Positions 42,056 through 54,068 of a DNA stretch of 64,000 bases are shown piece after piece. Position numbers and translations under genes: made by a program. Position 1 is the stretch's first letter. Every line of letters begins with the position of its first letter. The DNA comes from Anopheles merus (Eukaryota > Arthropoda > Insecta > Diptera > Culicidae). The notes under the pieces were generated by a model, which did not search any database, had not been told where the DNA came from, and saw only the letters and a list, made by a program, of their open reading frames with translations. Location of the stretch: the NCBI RefSeq assembly GCF_017562075.2, contig NC_054083.1:3666273-3730272 (forward strand), in the 5' to 3' direction.

Positions 42056-43600
42056 TTGTTCGCCGCCGTCGCGGAGCCGACGGAGTTGCAGTTGCAACAT
42101 TTTTTAAAAAAAACGCGCTTGCGATTAATAACGCGTTGTTTTAGTGCCAGTCGCCAACGCATCGTCGCGAGTGAGAATAGTGAAGCCTGTAGAATGTCCC
42201 GTACGCCGATCTTTCATCAAGGAGAGCCTCTATTCGAAGCGCTGGAGCCGCTTGCCCCCTCCGTTGGAAGGCCAAGCAGTATTGGCAAATTCGGCAGAAC
42301 CAGTGCAGATTCGTTGGCCAACTCTACTTCTAGGCCTGCGGACACTGGACGGGCGTTATCGAGACCATCGTCGAGGGCATCATCAAAACCGCGAAACGAC
42401 ACCCTGAACGAGTTGGTGAGAGCCCGCGTTGCTAAACGCGAGCTAGCGGCAATCGAACGCGAGATAGCAGACGTTGTTGTGGAATCGACGTCTTCGATTG
42501 CTGAAAAGGAGCAGGAAATAGAGGAGTGGCTGCATAATACGGATCGTGTCGGAGAGCTGGACCAACGACCACAGGAATTTAACATTCCTGCCACCGATGC
42601 GTTCAGATAGCCATCTCTACCTCCCACGCCGTCGAAGTGCCACCTGTGACATGTAAAAAACCGAACGTGAAATCTACAGCGATTGAAGAGGAACTTCATC
42701 GGATCGATAAGCAGTGCGAACAACAACTGCTTGAAGAGAGACTGCTCGCGATCGAACGGTGTGAGCGACGTCGTATGGCGGAGAAAAATCGCATACTGGA
42801 AGAATCATGTCGTCCTTCTACAAGCCCAATCGCGAGACCCGATGAAAGGCTAGCTAACCAGTACAGACCAGCCGTTAGCTTTGTGGCAGTGATACCAGAA
42901 AGGACAACACCACACCCCACAGCGCATAGTTACTCGGCAGACTTTCCGTTGTTTAACTAGAGTCAAGTGTCAGCGCGAAAATGTACGAGTCGTCAACTGG
43001 TTGTCTTCGGTAGTGACCCTGAGGATTGGATGGCGTTCATTTCAAATTTTGAACACTCTACGGCGATATGCGGCTACACAAACGATGAAAATATGCTGCG
43101 GCTGCAGGCGTCTTTGAAGGGAAAGGCTCGTGAAGCAGTTGCTAGTTGTTTGCTATAACCCGATAGTATCCCTGAAGCGATCAAGATTTTGAAAGAGTGC
43201 TACGGCCGTCCAGAACTAGTGGTGAACACGCTAATGGCCAATATTCTCCGTATGCCGCCCCCGAAGGAAGACCGGTTTGACGCCTCAGTGGATTATGGTG
43301 TCGCTGTGAGGAACTTCTGTGCATCGATAATGGGATCTGGACTGCACAGCTATTTCGATGGTTAACCCCTGCTGGAGGAGCTGGTGGACAAGCTGCCGCC
43401 GTATATAAGGCTGAACTGGTACTATTACCAGAACCGCTGTACCCATACCACGCTGGCAGTTTTCAACGAGTGGGTGAAGGAGCTTGTACGCGCAGCCAGT
43501 CGAGGTGTAAAGCATACTAGCGGTCGTAGGGAGGTGAAACATGACAATAATATCCGTCAGTACGACCGTAAGTACGCTCATCAGACCATTCATTCCACAG
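42056..43600 (+). pseudogene. Second BEL gag (several frameshifts)
   Basis: 42195-42610 holds a Ser/Pro-rich start and LVRARVAKRELAAIEREIADVVVE, a coiled-coil segment typical of BEL gags. 42637-42960 is another charged coiled coil (EEELHRIDKQCEQQLLEERLLAIERCE). 42967-43159 is the capsid start LVVFGSDPEDWMAFISNFEHST...MLRLQASLKGKAREAV. After a stop at 43157-43159 it continues with ILKECYGRPELVVNTLMANI and YIRLNWYYYQNR. At least three stops or shifts separate the pieces, so it cannot make Gag. Confidence 0.85.
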
Positions 43601-44698
43601 GTCAGACAGAAGTAACAACATCACAACCAGTTACAACTGAGGGCAACAATTGGCGTTGCTCTGCGTGTAGGGATGAATGTCCTAACGTGTTCAACTGCAG
43701 CAGGTTCCTAGGCATGAGTGTGAGTTCGCGTTGGACAACTATAAAGCGTGCGTCACTGTGTAGAACGTGCCTCCGCAAACACCCAGGTGCATGCTCAGTA
43801 ACTACGTTGTGCGGATTTAATGGGTGCGAACGCCGTCATCATCAGTTATTACACTCATCCGCTAGCAACCAAATATCATCACACATCCCGCCAGAATTGA
43901 GTCGAGTCAACACCAGCTGTAACGTGCACTCTGCTACTTCCGGAGGAGTTATGTTCAAGTATGTGCCGGTTATGTTACATGGGAATGGGAGGAAGGTTGA
44001 TACTATCGCTATTTTAGATGACGGATCGTCGGCAACGTTTATGGAGCATGACTTGTTGAAACAGTGGCAAGCATCGTCCATTGTGCATATCATGGACCGG
44101 TAACCAAAGCAGGGTTGAAGACGAGTCCGTAGAATTATCTGTTAAGATATTTGGCGTTGGGTCATCTATCGTATATGACATGAACACGGTCCATTCAGTT
44201 CGTACCCTTGGCTTATGTGATCAATCAGTAGAACCAACGCAATTAGTGACTCAGTACAGCCATTTGAGAGGTCTTCCACTACCATTATATCAAAATGATT
44301 CTGCAAAGGTCCTAATTGGTATTTAAAATTGCTTCTTGAGCAGATCCCTTAAAACGGTCGAAAGAGGAGCAAACGAGCCGTCAGGATCAAAAACCCAACT
44401 TGGATGGGTGGTTTACGGGTCATGCTCAAGTAACGTATCAGATTGTAACCGGTACGACGGAAATACATTTATGAACGTCCATATCTGCCCCTGCATTAAA
44501 AAAAAAGACGATGAGATGGATCTGGCTCTAAAAGAATACTTCTCTTTAGAATCGCTAGGAGTATGAACTAATGAAACAATTGCACTCGGATGACGAAGAA
44601 CATGCGCTTAAAATTCTTTCCTCGAATGTTCGGTTGGTAGATGGGCATTTCGAAGCGAGCTTTCTATGGAAGTACGACACAATAAAACTTCCTGATAA
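43601..44698 (+). pseudogene. Second BEL zinc knuckles, protease and RT N-terminus
   Basis: Knuckle region: CSACRDECPNVFNCSRF and CRTCLRKHPGACSVTTLCGFNGCERRHHQLLH. Protease: TIAILDDGSSATFMEHDLLK, with the active site reading D-D-G in place of the usual D-S/T-G/A. The middle part continues shifted (NQSRVEDESVELSVKIFG, then RTLGLCDQS). The RT start is SKTQLGWVVYGSC and LHSDDEEHALKILSSNVRLVDGHFEASFLWKYD. The element ends there. Confidence 0.82.
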
Positions 44699-45329
44699 TA
44701 CAGGGTTTTCCAATTGAGTTTAGACTAGCGGCATACTTTTTTTTAATAGTCGCAATTGATTCTTAATTAGCATCCTCTATTTTTCATTACGAGCAATGGA
44801 TTATTGACTAGGAGCAATTGATTTCAGCAGGTCCCTGCATGACAGTCTAAGAGCATTGTGTTTATAACACCCGGTGTGACAGATCGACTTGAATAATAAT
44901 CTGGGAATAATATTTAATTTCATCCGTCCACTAGTTCAAAGCATTTGTTTTACTGCTATATATCATCCACAAAACAAGAGATATTTTATCTGACCAGTTA
45001 AAATGGTCCGGTTACAGGGCAACGCAACGTTTATTGGGACATATACGTCTTATCAACGATATAAGAATTGCACTTCAAATAATCATTTTGTCATTCCTTT
45101 GTCCTCTGTAATCCTCTGTATCCTCTGTAAAAGAATTTTTTGTGTGCTAATATTGTTTATAACAAACATTGCAGTGTATAGGATTTGATAATTTTCTTTA
45201 TTTAATGTACTACAAATAGAATTGTGAATGGTGTACCGGTTGGAATATTTTTTTTTATCAAAATACACACTGTTTGCGATAAATTTTTATTTTATCTTTC
45301 GGATCATATGTTCCAGGTAACATCGAGTC
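44699..45329. other. Unassigned stretch beginning with a MITE-like end
   Basis: tacagggttttcc at 44700-44712 matches the ends of the MITEs at 56452 and 58796, suggesting the BEL element was cut by such a MITE, but I found no inverted partner. The rest is AT-rich, with a small repeat of tcctctgta (45098-45128). No gene seen. Confidence 0.4.
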
Positions 45330-46110
45330 CCGTGGTATCTTGACATACGCCTTATCGAATCCCGGGAATGTCGTATTCTACGAACTCTTTCCGCTCTTCA
45401 GCATCTTGAACAGTCTGGGCTGTCAGCACACGCATGTTTTCCCGCAAACACAATACCCTAAATTTGCCCCCCAGCATGCTCCGCCGGATGCACTGCTGCA
45501 GGACCTGGATATTGGTACCAAGCAAAACGATTGGCAATATCTGTCGAAAGTCGCCACATACCAGCACCACCTTATCACCGAACGTTCGACGATTTCCTAT
45601 AACGTCCTGCAGGGCGTAATCGAGGGCGCGATCTTCTATAGCAGGGGTCTCCAAACTACGGCCCACGGGCCACATGCGGCCCTCGAGAGCCTATTATTAG
45701 TTTTTAGCATCCCGTTTACGCAATAATAGTTTCGAACAGAAACGGCTTCCCGGTGCTACCAGGTCCATCAAAGAAAAAGTTCTGTCCATGTTTATCCTCT
45801 CGGCTGGATTGTTCTGTTAAACCGTAACTATCCACTGTTGCGGTAATTACATCGTAATTCATTATTCGTTGTTCAAACGGTTCACGTATACTAATATGTT
45901 GTCCAGCACATCGATAGCATAAAAGTGCTCCGCGTCCACCAGGGAAAATATTTCGGCAACGCATAAGGCGCCTTGTAGCAGGTCTGGTCCTATCTGCATA
46001 AAGTCTGATAACTGCGGCATACTCGGAAACATCGTCAGCGTCTTCTGCGGCGCTATTTTGCTCAGGTGCTGATCAATGAGTCGCAGCACTTCGAGGCGCT
46101 TGAGATGTCA
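45330..46110 (-). pseudogene. Helitron PIF1-type helicase fragment, interrupted by a hAT-like end
   Basis: Minus strand. 46089-45862 encodes a segment with LLRLIDQHLSKIAPQKTL-like content. 45964-45716 holds ATVDSYGLTEQ...FFFDGPGSTGKPFLFETII, the Walker A region, with Pro in place of the Thr/Ser after GK. 45675-45352 encodes DYALQDVIGNRR and KVVLVCGDFRQILPIV (PIF1 motif III), then LRENMRVLTAQ. The domain order is that of the PIF1 helicase in Helitron RepHel proteins, which mobilise by rolling circle. The Rep part is absent. About 60 residues between Walker A and motif III are replaced by 45641-45728. Confidence 0.8.
45641..45728. mobile_element. hAT-like terminal fragment within the helicase
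   Basis: aggggtctccaaactacgg, then gcccacgggccacatgcgg, is the widespread hAT terminus type. Only about 88 bp are present and I see no matching inverted end, so it is either a truncated insertion or one end of a deleted element. Confidence 0.5.
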
Positions 46111-47569
46111 AGCGTCAAAAAATAAAAAGAGAGCAGTAAAGCAATTTTGCTCCAATACCTTTTATTTCTTTACAATCTCTTTACTTAAACTCTAGTGAAG
46201 TTTGACGCTGAGTTACTTTCCTGCGGCTGCAAGATTGCTTTTTGCATAGGATGTATGCAGTAAGATGACTAGGCTTCGAGTTCTTTGAGCAGAAAGGAAA
46301 GATTAATTTTTATTCGTTACTTTCCGATTCTTCTGAGAAAATTGTAAATATACAGCTATAAAAATGTCACGGAAATATTTTTCTCGCTCAGAATTGTTCA
46401 GTTTAAATCAAAATAAAATTTTTATTTAGTTTTTGGCTATAACAAATAATTCTTTTTTAAAAGCGTTCCGTTAATATTCTTGAATAAAAAACACAGTTAT
46501 TTTCAAAATAAATACTTAAAGGGCTAAACAGACTCAAACATCACGCAGCCTTAGTATCACATAGCCTGATCAGTAATTATCGCAAGATCCACCGATGTTG
46601 CATCAACAAACAAACAAAAAGGAAAACCACTGCACTTGTTAGCTCCATGTCTGATCACAACCCATTATGGTGTCAGGATCAGTTTCAGTTCTGATATATA
46701 ATTGGGATCAGTTCCAGGGCCACTATGGGTTAATGATCAGTTCCAGAAACGATAGAAAAAGCTTCCAGGATAAATATTGGGTCAGGATCATTTCCAGGAC
46801 CTATATGTATTCAGTGTAAGTTTGTGGAATGAGTTCGGGATCAACTAACCGACTTTGGTAGTTCGATCGGTATGGGGCTAGTTCCAAAACCGGTACAGGT
46901 TTGGTAGCATTTTCAGTACCGATGTCGGATCCGATGAAATTCCAAGACCATTTTAGGACATGAATCAGCTTCAGTAAGTGGGCCTCATGAGTATTTTGTA
47001 TTTAAGAGGCACATGGGAAATGTGTTGTTTAACATGTGCACACCCTAATGCCTTATATTATTACCCTATTCATTATATTACGTAACTCAGTGACTGGAGC
47101 AGTTAAAAAAAAGAAAATTAATATAAAACTAATTTATGGTATCCTTAGTAAATAGTCAATAAATTGCTGTTATAATTTAAATGATGTAACAAAACGAAAA
47201 TGTTTAACACAAAGGTTTATTCTTTTACGTACAGTCATGTTGATATTTATCATTGTGATCTGTTTTGAATAGTGGTAAATTCTGTATCTCACTCCCTTTG
47301 TTACCAGTTTCGATTTGAATTTTATGCTGATGAAAATGACTGTCAATGTTTCAGTAAATTTTGTTTGTTCATGGAATGTATGTGTCAGCCATGTACAGTT
47401 AAACAAAAATTAAGACTAACATAAAAAACATACTGGTCTTAAGGAAGAGAAACAAAAGATGATTCGATGTGAAGTATGTGAGCTCAAGGAGGCATGGAAG
47501 TCAAAAATATGGAAGAGCTTATTGAAACGTCGAAGATAGACAAGAAACGGATTAAAACGAATAAAAAAA
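46111..47569. other. Intergenic stretch with degenerate ggatcagttcc repeats
   Basis: No gene. From about 46672 to 46975, units resembling gggatcagttccaggaccgatat recur irregularly with spacing near 30 bases (for example 46676, 46707, 46735, 46785). This is a decayed tandem repeat. The remainder is AT-rich. Confidence 0.5.
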
Positions 47570-49742
47570 TAGACTGCTATCACCCACCACTCGAATTTGA
47601 TTTGGAAATCACAGCATCGTCCATGAATCACGTTACCACTGTTACGGAAATAAAGCTCAATTACGCACCTTACTAAACTCAAGAGACTAATCTGCTCCTT
47701 CAACCAATCCTTTGAATGCTCAAACTACACATCCATTGACCATGCCACGAACGATTTCTCAGAGTTTATGCGTGAATGTGTTCCTATTAAAAAGCCCCAT
47801 CGCGGACCGCCGTGGGGTGACCGCACATTGCATGCCCTAAAAAAAACAAAGCGAGCCGCTTATGACTATTTGCGCGCTAGTCGGTCCGCACCGTGTCGGC
47901 TTTACTACAATGGTGTTCATGCACTTTACCGACGTTATAATAGAGTCTGCTATCGTCGATATATACGCCACACTGAACGAAGCTTGCGAAAGTACCAACA
48001 TGCACAAGTCAACTGGCCTCCCCGGGACTATTCGGTATAAGGATAATTGTGCCCACTTGCCATTAGATATTTGTGAACTGTTCGCCACGCGTTTCGAGGA
48101 TAGCTTCATCTCTAACATCACACATCCGGAGGCTGTTGCTTCCGCAGTCGAGAACACTCCGGCAAATGCAATTCATGTCAAGCTACCTATCGTCACCGAG
48201 ACCTTGGTTACCCAAAAAATCGTCTCAAGTCGTCACACTCCGAGGGGCCAGATGGTATCCCAGCGACAATTCTCAAGCGTTGTGCCGTATCGGTAGCTCC
48301 TGTTTTAACTAAGATTTTTAACGAATCTCTGCGCACAGGAACCTTTCCATCACTGTGGAAGGTCTCATGGCTAACACCCATCCACAAAAAGGGCAGCAAA
48401 AACGAAGCAGTGAACTATCGAGGTATTACCTCTTTAGCTGCCTGCGTCAAAGTGTTCGAACTCCTCATCTATGAACCATTAATAGCATCTGCCGGCAAAT
48501 ACATCAGCATCAACCAACATGGATTCATGCCTAAGAGATCAACTACGTCAAATCTGATGCAATTCGTTAGCGGCTGTTATAAGTCCATTGATGATGGTAT
48601 GCAGGTTGATGCCATTTACACGGACATTAAGGCGGCTTTTGACAGTGTGTCCCACAACATTCTTCTGGCAAAACTTCATAGACTCGGATTATCACCACCC
48701 CTGGTAGAGTGGATGAAATCGTATTTATGTGGTCGTTCATATGCAATTAGAATGGGCTCCCACCAATTTAGATCTATCGGTGCCTCTTCCGGCGTACCCC
48801 GTGAGCCCGAGGACCATCTTCAACTTCAAGCCACTTTGACTAAATTTGTCTCCTGGTGCAAGCGTAACGCACCTAGCGTCTGTATCGATAAATGCGCCAT
48901 AATCTCATTCAGCCGTTCAAGAGCTCCAGCACTGTTTAATTATACGTTTGATGGTCAGAACCTCGAAAGAGTGAACTGTGTAAAGGATCTAGGAGTCCTC
49001 CTAGATGCTACACTCTCCTTCGAAGAACAGATAGACCAAGTAGTCGCTAGTGGCAATCGGCTACTTGGCTTGGTCATAAACATGACGCGCGAGCTTCGTG
49101 ATCCTATGTGTTTCAAGACACTGTACTGCGCACTTATCAAACCACTGCTGGAATATGCTAGCATTGTTTGGTGGCCAGCATCTACTCGGGCACTTGCGCG
49201 GCTAGAGTCCATCCAACGGAAGGCAACGCGCTTCGCCCTTCGTGATTGGCCGCGTCCTCTCGACTACAGGACTAGGTGTTTGCTGCTTGGGATCCCGCCT
49301 CTCGCCGAACGTGTTGAGCACGCCAGACTGGCATTTATCACGGGAATCTTAAACGGAACCATCGACTGTCCCGAGCTGCTTTCAAGGATTCACCTCTATA
49401 TTCCTGCCAGAATACTCCGTCGCCGACCAATGCTGGCAGTCGCTGAAACCCGAACAACATTTGGCTCTCGCAACCCCCTTCTTTGTATGTGCCGTCTATT
49501 AAATTCAGCTGACGATATTTATGAGCCTGGAATGACGATAACGGAACTGACTCCACTTTTAAGTGTTCGGAATGCGTTCAACAATAACAATATATAAATG
49601 TTCTGTTCGTTATCTAATGTGTATTGTAAACAAATTTTGACTCGAGAGGGCTTCATAGTCCATGCCATTCCTTTTAGCACAGCTGCCACATTGTTTATAA
49701 TACTAAATTAATTCCTAGTTGTTCAATAAAAACATAAAAATC
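47570..49742 (+). mobile_element. CR1/Jockey-group element, truncated, catalytic core deleted
   Basis: Starts in the endonuclease end (DCYHPPLEFDLEI) and the following linker (FSEFMRECVPIKKPHRGPPWGDRTL, ALKKTKRAAYDYLRASRS). RT blocks follow, with shifts near 48040 and 48290. The frame 48410-49597 encodes MNYRGITSLAACVKVFE, INQHGFMPKRSTTSNL and YTDIKAAFDSVSHNIL. SSGVPRE then jumps to EPEDHLQLQATL: the segment with FADD has been deleted. The C-terminal part is long and intact (CVKDLGVLLDATLSFEEQI, KPLLEYASIVWWPAS, ESIQRKATRFALR). A 3' UTR with a caataaaaacataaaaa end follows to 49742. Confidence 0.86.
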
Positions 49743-50022
49743 CTTTTTGAGCTCCATTGCTAATTGGAGCATGATTTAAATTGGTTAATGCATCGAGTGA
49801 CCAGGTAAATTGAGCGATTCTTAACCGACGAAAGATCGATGCCTAGCACTTAGTTTGTGTAGTGCTAGATTTCCATTTGAAAACAACATCTCACTTTGGA
49901 ATGAAAAATCAAAGCTCTAAAGTGTAACAAACGAATGTGAGTTTGCCTTTTTTAAGCAGTCATGTTATTTTTTTTGTAGTCATTTATTTACACTTTTACA
50001 GTATTTCCTACGGTTTATCGAA
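49743..50022. other. Nothing recognised
   Basis: 280 bases without repeats or coding signals that I can identify. Confidence 0.4.
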
Positions 50023-50226
50023 TCTTCTTCTTCATCTTTGGAACAATAACCGTTGCCGGCGAAGGCCTGCCTGTACCACTCATAGACTTTGCTTTCTGTG
50101 ACTGATTGATTACCATCACAGGTTGGTCAGTCCTATGTATGGGGACACGGTCCATTCAGGGCTTGAACCAATGACGGGCATGTTGTTAAGTCGTTGGAGT
50201 TGACGACAGTATCACCAGACCGGCCC
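50023..50226 (-). mobile_element. SINE200-like SINE, minus strand, diverged
   Basis: Inverted copy with a tcttcttcttc tail, gaaggcctgcctgtacc, a B box seen as ggcttgaacca, and end accagaccggcc. More mismatches than the other copies, so it is older. Confidence 0.82.
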
Positions 50227-50227
50227 C

Positions 50228-50332
50228 GGTTTATTTGTTGGTTCCCATATTTTTTTGGGCTCGTCTCACGATTTATTCGTCGTATCCTTTATATGTTTGG
50301 TTTGTTCCCACAATTTGTTGGTATCGTCCGAT

Positions 50333-50364
<32 letters not shown>

Positions 50365-50430
50365 TTATTACGGCCCGGCCGTTACGGCCCGGCCGATACG
50401 GCTCGGTCGATACGGCCTATGTCCGATTAG
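50228..50430. repeat. Repeat with inverted partner at 51985-52033, and (ATTT)n tract
   Basis: ggtttatttgttggttccca at 50228 resembles, in inverse, 52033-51985. A (TTTA)n run lies at 50331-50362. A 14-17-bp unit (acggcccggccgt / atacggctcggtcg) is repeated about three times to 50421; it resembles the CR1 3' UTR at 33259. Confidence 0.5.
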
Positions 50431-50745
50431 ACATCAATACAATTGAACCATGCAAAGGATGCAAACGCTCTGGGCGTGTTTGAGCGACGCATCCTCCGGA
50501 CCATCTTTGGCGGTGTGTTCGAGCATGGAGCGTAGAGGAGAAGGATGGACCACGAGCTTGCTGAGCTGTACGGCGAACCGAGCATCCTGACGGTGGCGAA
50601 AGCTGGTAGGATACGATGGCTGAGGCATGTCATGAGGATGCCGGACTCATGCCCCACCAAGAAGGTGTTCGACAGCGATCCCCAGTTCGGCATAAGCCGC
50701 AGGGGAGCACAGCGAACTCGATGGCTGGACCAGGTGAAGCAAGAC
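50431..50745 (+). pseudogene. RTE-type element, different family: C-terminal RT fragment
   Basis: Reads ALGVFERRILRTIFGGVFEHG, RRMDHELAELYGEP and GRIRWLRHVMRMPDSCPTKKVF, then SRRGAQRTRWLDQVKQD. The order matches the C-terminus of the RTE at 20944-24132 (FERKMLRRILGPV, RLRWAGHVIRM, RRRGRPKLRWQDGV), with clear differences, so it is a second RTE-like family. A TAG near 50535 and the absence of RT show it is a relic. Confidence 0.75.
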
Positions 50746-51785
50746 CTTTTTTTTTATAAATGTCGGGAGATTTATTTCTTATTATTTTATACAAACAAAG
50801 TAGAATAGCCCTCCCTCACCTTTCGCAACATACAATTCCCGCGAGGGTTAGTAAGTGCGATTTTGTAATGCCGTCATGGCAGTTCTCTTGAGTGTGTATT
50901 ACATTAATAATAACTCTTTGATAGTTCGAAACAAGATAAAGCAAAATGATTTTTAAGACAAAAATAAAGAAAAATACAAATCTATCCAACCCAATTCCAA
51001 CAGGACACTGACGAGTCTGAAGGAGCTTCCGATTTGTTGTTGTGTCACCGATTAGCGAGAGGATATTTCGGCTTCTGTAGCCGCTGCTGACTCTGCCGCC
51101 GTAAGTCCTCCCTGAATGGGGTTGGAGGAGTAGACACTCTCACTGATAGCTGTTGCATATTGGGTGACGTCTGAAAGCTCGACTACCTCTTGTTGTTGCG
51201 GCATATGTTGCCTGTTCCTGCGCTGTGGTCGTACCTGCTCTCTGCGTTCCGGCTGGGCTGGTTCGCGCCCTTCTGTTGCTTCTGAAGACGCTGAAAAGAC
51301 AAGAGATGGGTTTTGTTGCTGTGCCTCCCTCTCACGGGCCCTTCGTTCACGGCGTCTGGCATTGTGGCGTTCACGTCTTGCAGCAATGATCTGGTTTCTA
51401 TCGCTTGGTCCAACAGAGTGCGAGGGTGATAATGTGCTGGAAACAGCCAGACGCGCTCGTTCTTCGTTCCAGTCCCGCTGCAATGCGGAGGTGATCTGCT
51501 TCGCAGCTTCAGCGATCCTGCTCCATTTTTCTTGACTTTGTAGGAGATGGAACTGCAGTGTTTCGGGCGTAATCGCGTCAGTGTTGGCTTCACCAAGCAG
51601 CTGTTGTCTGATTTCCGCAAATCTGGGGCACTCAAACATTGCGTGCTCGGCAGTCTCCGGAACACCCGGACACCTGATGCAATCTGGCGACGGTGTGAAC
51701 CCCATCCGTCACAAGTCGTCACGGAAAAAGCCATGACCGGACAAAACCTGAGACAAATGGAAGTTAACTTCTCCGTTCTTCTTAA
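50746..51785 (-). pseudogene. R1-clade element C-terminus and 3' UTR
   Basis: Minus strand. From 51783: HLSQVLSGHGFFRDDL, a stop, then RMGFTPSPDCIRCPGVPETAEHAMFECPRFAEIRQQLLGE, the CCHC motif at the end of R1-type ORF2 proteins. The linker LQRDWNEERARLA follows, then a long Arg/Gln-rich tail to the stop at 51052-51054. The 3' UTR may extend to about 50750. R1-type elements often insert in rDNA or other fixed targets, but none is visible here. The coding is cut at 51785, where the GA microsatellite starts. Confidence 0.78.
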
Positions 51786-51788
51786 CTT

Positions 51789-52307
<519 letters not shown>

Positions 52308-54067
52308 TGTTAGAAAACGAAGCGGAAAATAATTAAGTGCCGAACACGTTAAAGGTTTTTTGTTATACTTTAGCTGTTGCCATAAAATTAGTCTGTTTAT
52401 TCCGCCGGTTCGTTTACAATAATGGCAGAATTTGTCTTTCGATACCGTTTTATCGTTTTTCACATAGCTTTTTCTCCCTATCTATATTTTTCCTATCTCT
52501 TTTTCTCCTAAACAATTCCTTACGTTTATGTCGACAGGTCGTTGGAACCCTTCTATCATGCTGTTGTAAGGTTCCAACACCTAACAGTAAAATTAAAATA
52601 ATTGGGTTGTTTTGAAAGAGTAATAAAATTAGATGGGTCATATGTAACAAGTCTATTATACGGTGTTGTGTATTCGTTACTAAAACGACTAGTTTCTGTA
52701 AAATGTGAAATACAAATGGTGATGAACGGTAGACACATTTCTCTGTTTTTCTGTCATTTTGCTGCCACTAACTGTCTCTCTAATATGAGATCACTCTAAT
52801 TGAAAAACCCCTCTTATTTGAACTATCAAAGTGTTATCAAATCTGTATCCCTCATATTTTATCATGGTGTTTCCAAGGTGTATGTAATGATGTATGAACT
52901 CGTATGATTTTATTCTTCATTTTCAACTTCTTTAATTTAAACACACTTCTTATTTGAAGTGGGGGCGGTCCCGTTGTATAGTCGTCAATTCAAAGGACTC
53001 AATAACATGCACGTCATGCATTCAAGCCTACAAAATTATTTTCTTTTGTAAACTTTTTACCATCACTTCATAATGGGTTTGCGCAATTTCTAAAATTTGT
53101 GAGACTGTCAAAGGATTAAATATATCATTCTTTATCTTCTTCCGTTTGGTGTATTGACCTAAGAGGTAATACCTGCTTAAAAGAGCTTTTGAGATATGTC
53201 AAGTATAAAGCAGCCGGATACTTTGTCCTTAATAGAGCGCCTACCACAACTATATGGACAGTCGTTTTTCGCGATTGGCGGAAAATCCGTAAGAGATAAA
53301 TAAAAACAATGAATGTATGAGGTGTGCTGAATACTATTTCACATATTTGTATTTTTTTAAACATTTTAACACGACTTATTACGAAAAAAACAAATTTATG
53401 GTCGTACCATAACTATAAAGACACTTCGAAAAACATGTTTTTGTGCTTACTAACGCATTTAAAATCGTTCAAATAAATAAATAACATTTTCACGAAAAAA
53501 TAATTTAACGATTTTAAGAAGTTTTTTTTATAATTTTTAACGAAGGTTTTACGAGTTTTATAAGAATAATGATCAAAATTATTTTTCGAACGAATGAAAA
53601 AAAATTCCAAAAAAAATTTTTCCACTTGTATTGTATTGAAAATACAAATCAAAATATGTCAACATTTTTTTTTCAATTTTTTAAATGGCCATGAGAACCA
53701 TCATTTAATTAGAGAAGTATTAAGTATTCAATAAATTTAGTGAATAACGGCTCTAAACTGATTCAATGAAACAAAAGCAAACCAAAAACCTCAACAGCGA
53801 TTTTTTGGCAGAATCTAATAATTTCCCATTTTTTTGTCACATACATATTTAAGGAATGTAATCCTAGCCCGATATTTTTCCCATTTTTCTGAGATTGCTT
53901 AAACGTAGTGATTGCTAACACTCTTTTAATATTTCGCGCTCCGTTCGTGGGGCAGCAACAACGACTACACAACAAGGTGTTTGTTGCTCGGGTTACCCCA
54001 ACTCGACGACCGAATACGAAATGCTAGGCTGGCTTTTATCGTTGGGCTTCTCAACGGTAGCATCGAT
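52308..54067 (+). repeat. 1.76-kb tandem duplication, copy 1
   Basis: Starts tgttagaaaacg and ends agcatcgat; repeated at 54069-55829. The two copies differ by eye only by single bases in homopolymers. Contents: AT-rich sequence without clear genes, the head of a SINE (52969-53030), and at the right end the start of a CR1 C-terminal fragment (53925-54067). Confidence 0.95.
52969..53030 (+). mobile_element. SINE head fragment (5' third only)
   Basis: gcggtcccgttgtatagtcg, then gtcatgcattcaagcc, is a decayed SINE200-type tRNA-like region with its A and B boxes. The body and tail are missing. The same fragment recurs at 54730-54791 in copy 2. Confidence 0.6.
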
Positions 54068-54068
54068 G

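Larger units (their letters stand above)
41921..44698 (+). mobile_element. Second BEL/Pao element, truncated: LTR end?, gag, protease, RT start
   Basis: A different BEL family from 11930-17815. The region around 41960-42055 (aaataaaataaagatttg) may be an LTR end. Gag runs 42056-43600, zinc knuckles and protease 43640-44100, the RT start 44336-44698. Coding stops at LWKYDTIKLPDN where a sequence starting tacagggttttcc begins. RT core, RNase H, integrase and 3' LTR are absent. Confidence 0.85.

Noticed and set aside
46672..46975. Regulatory repeat array
   Set aside because: The ggatcagttcc units are degenerate with no gene nearby; a decayed tandem repeat is the simpler reading.
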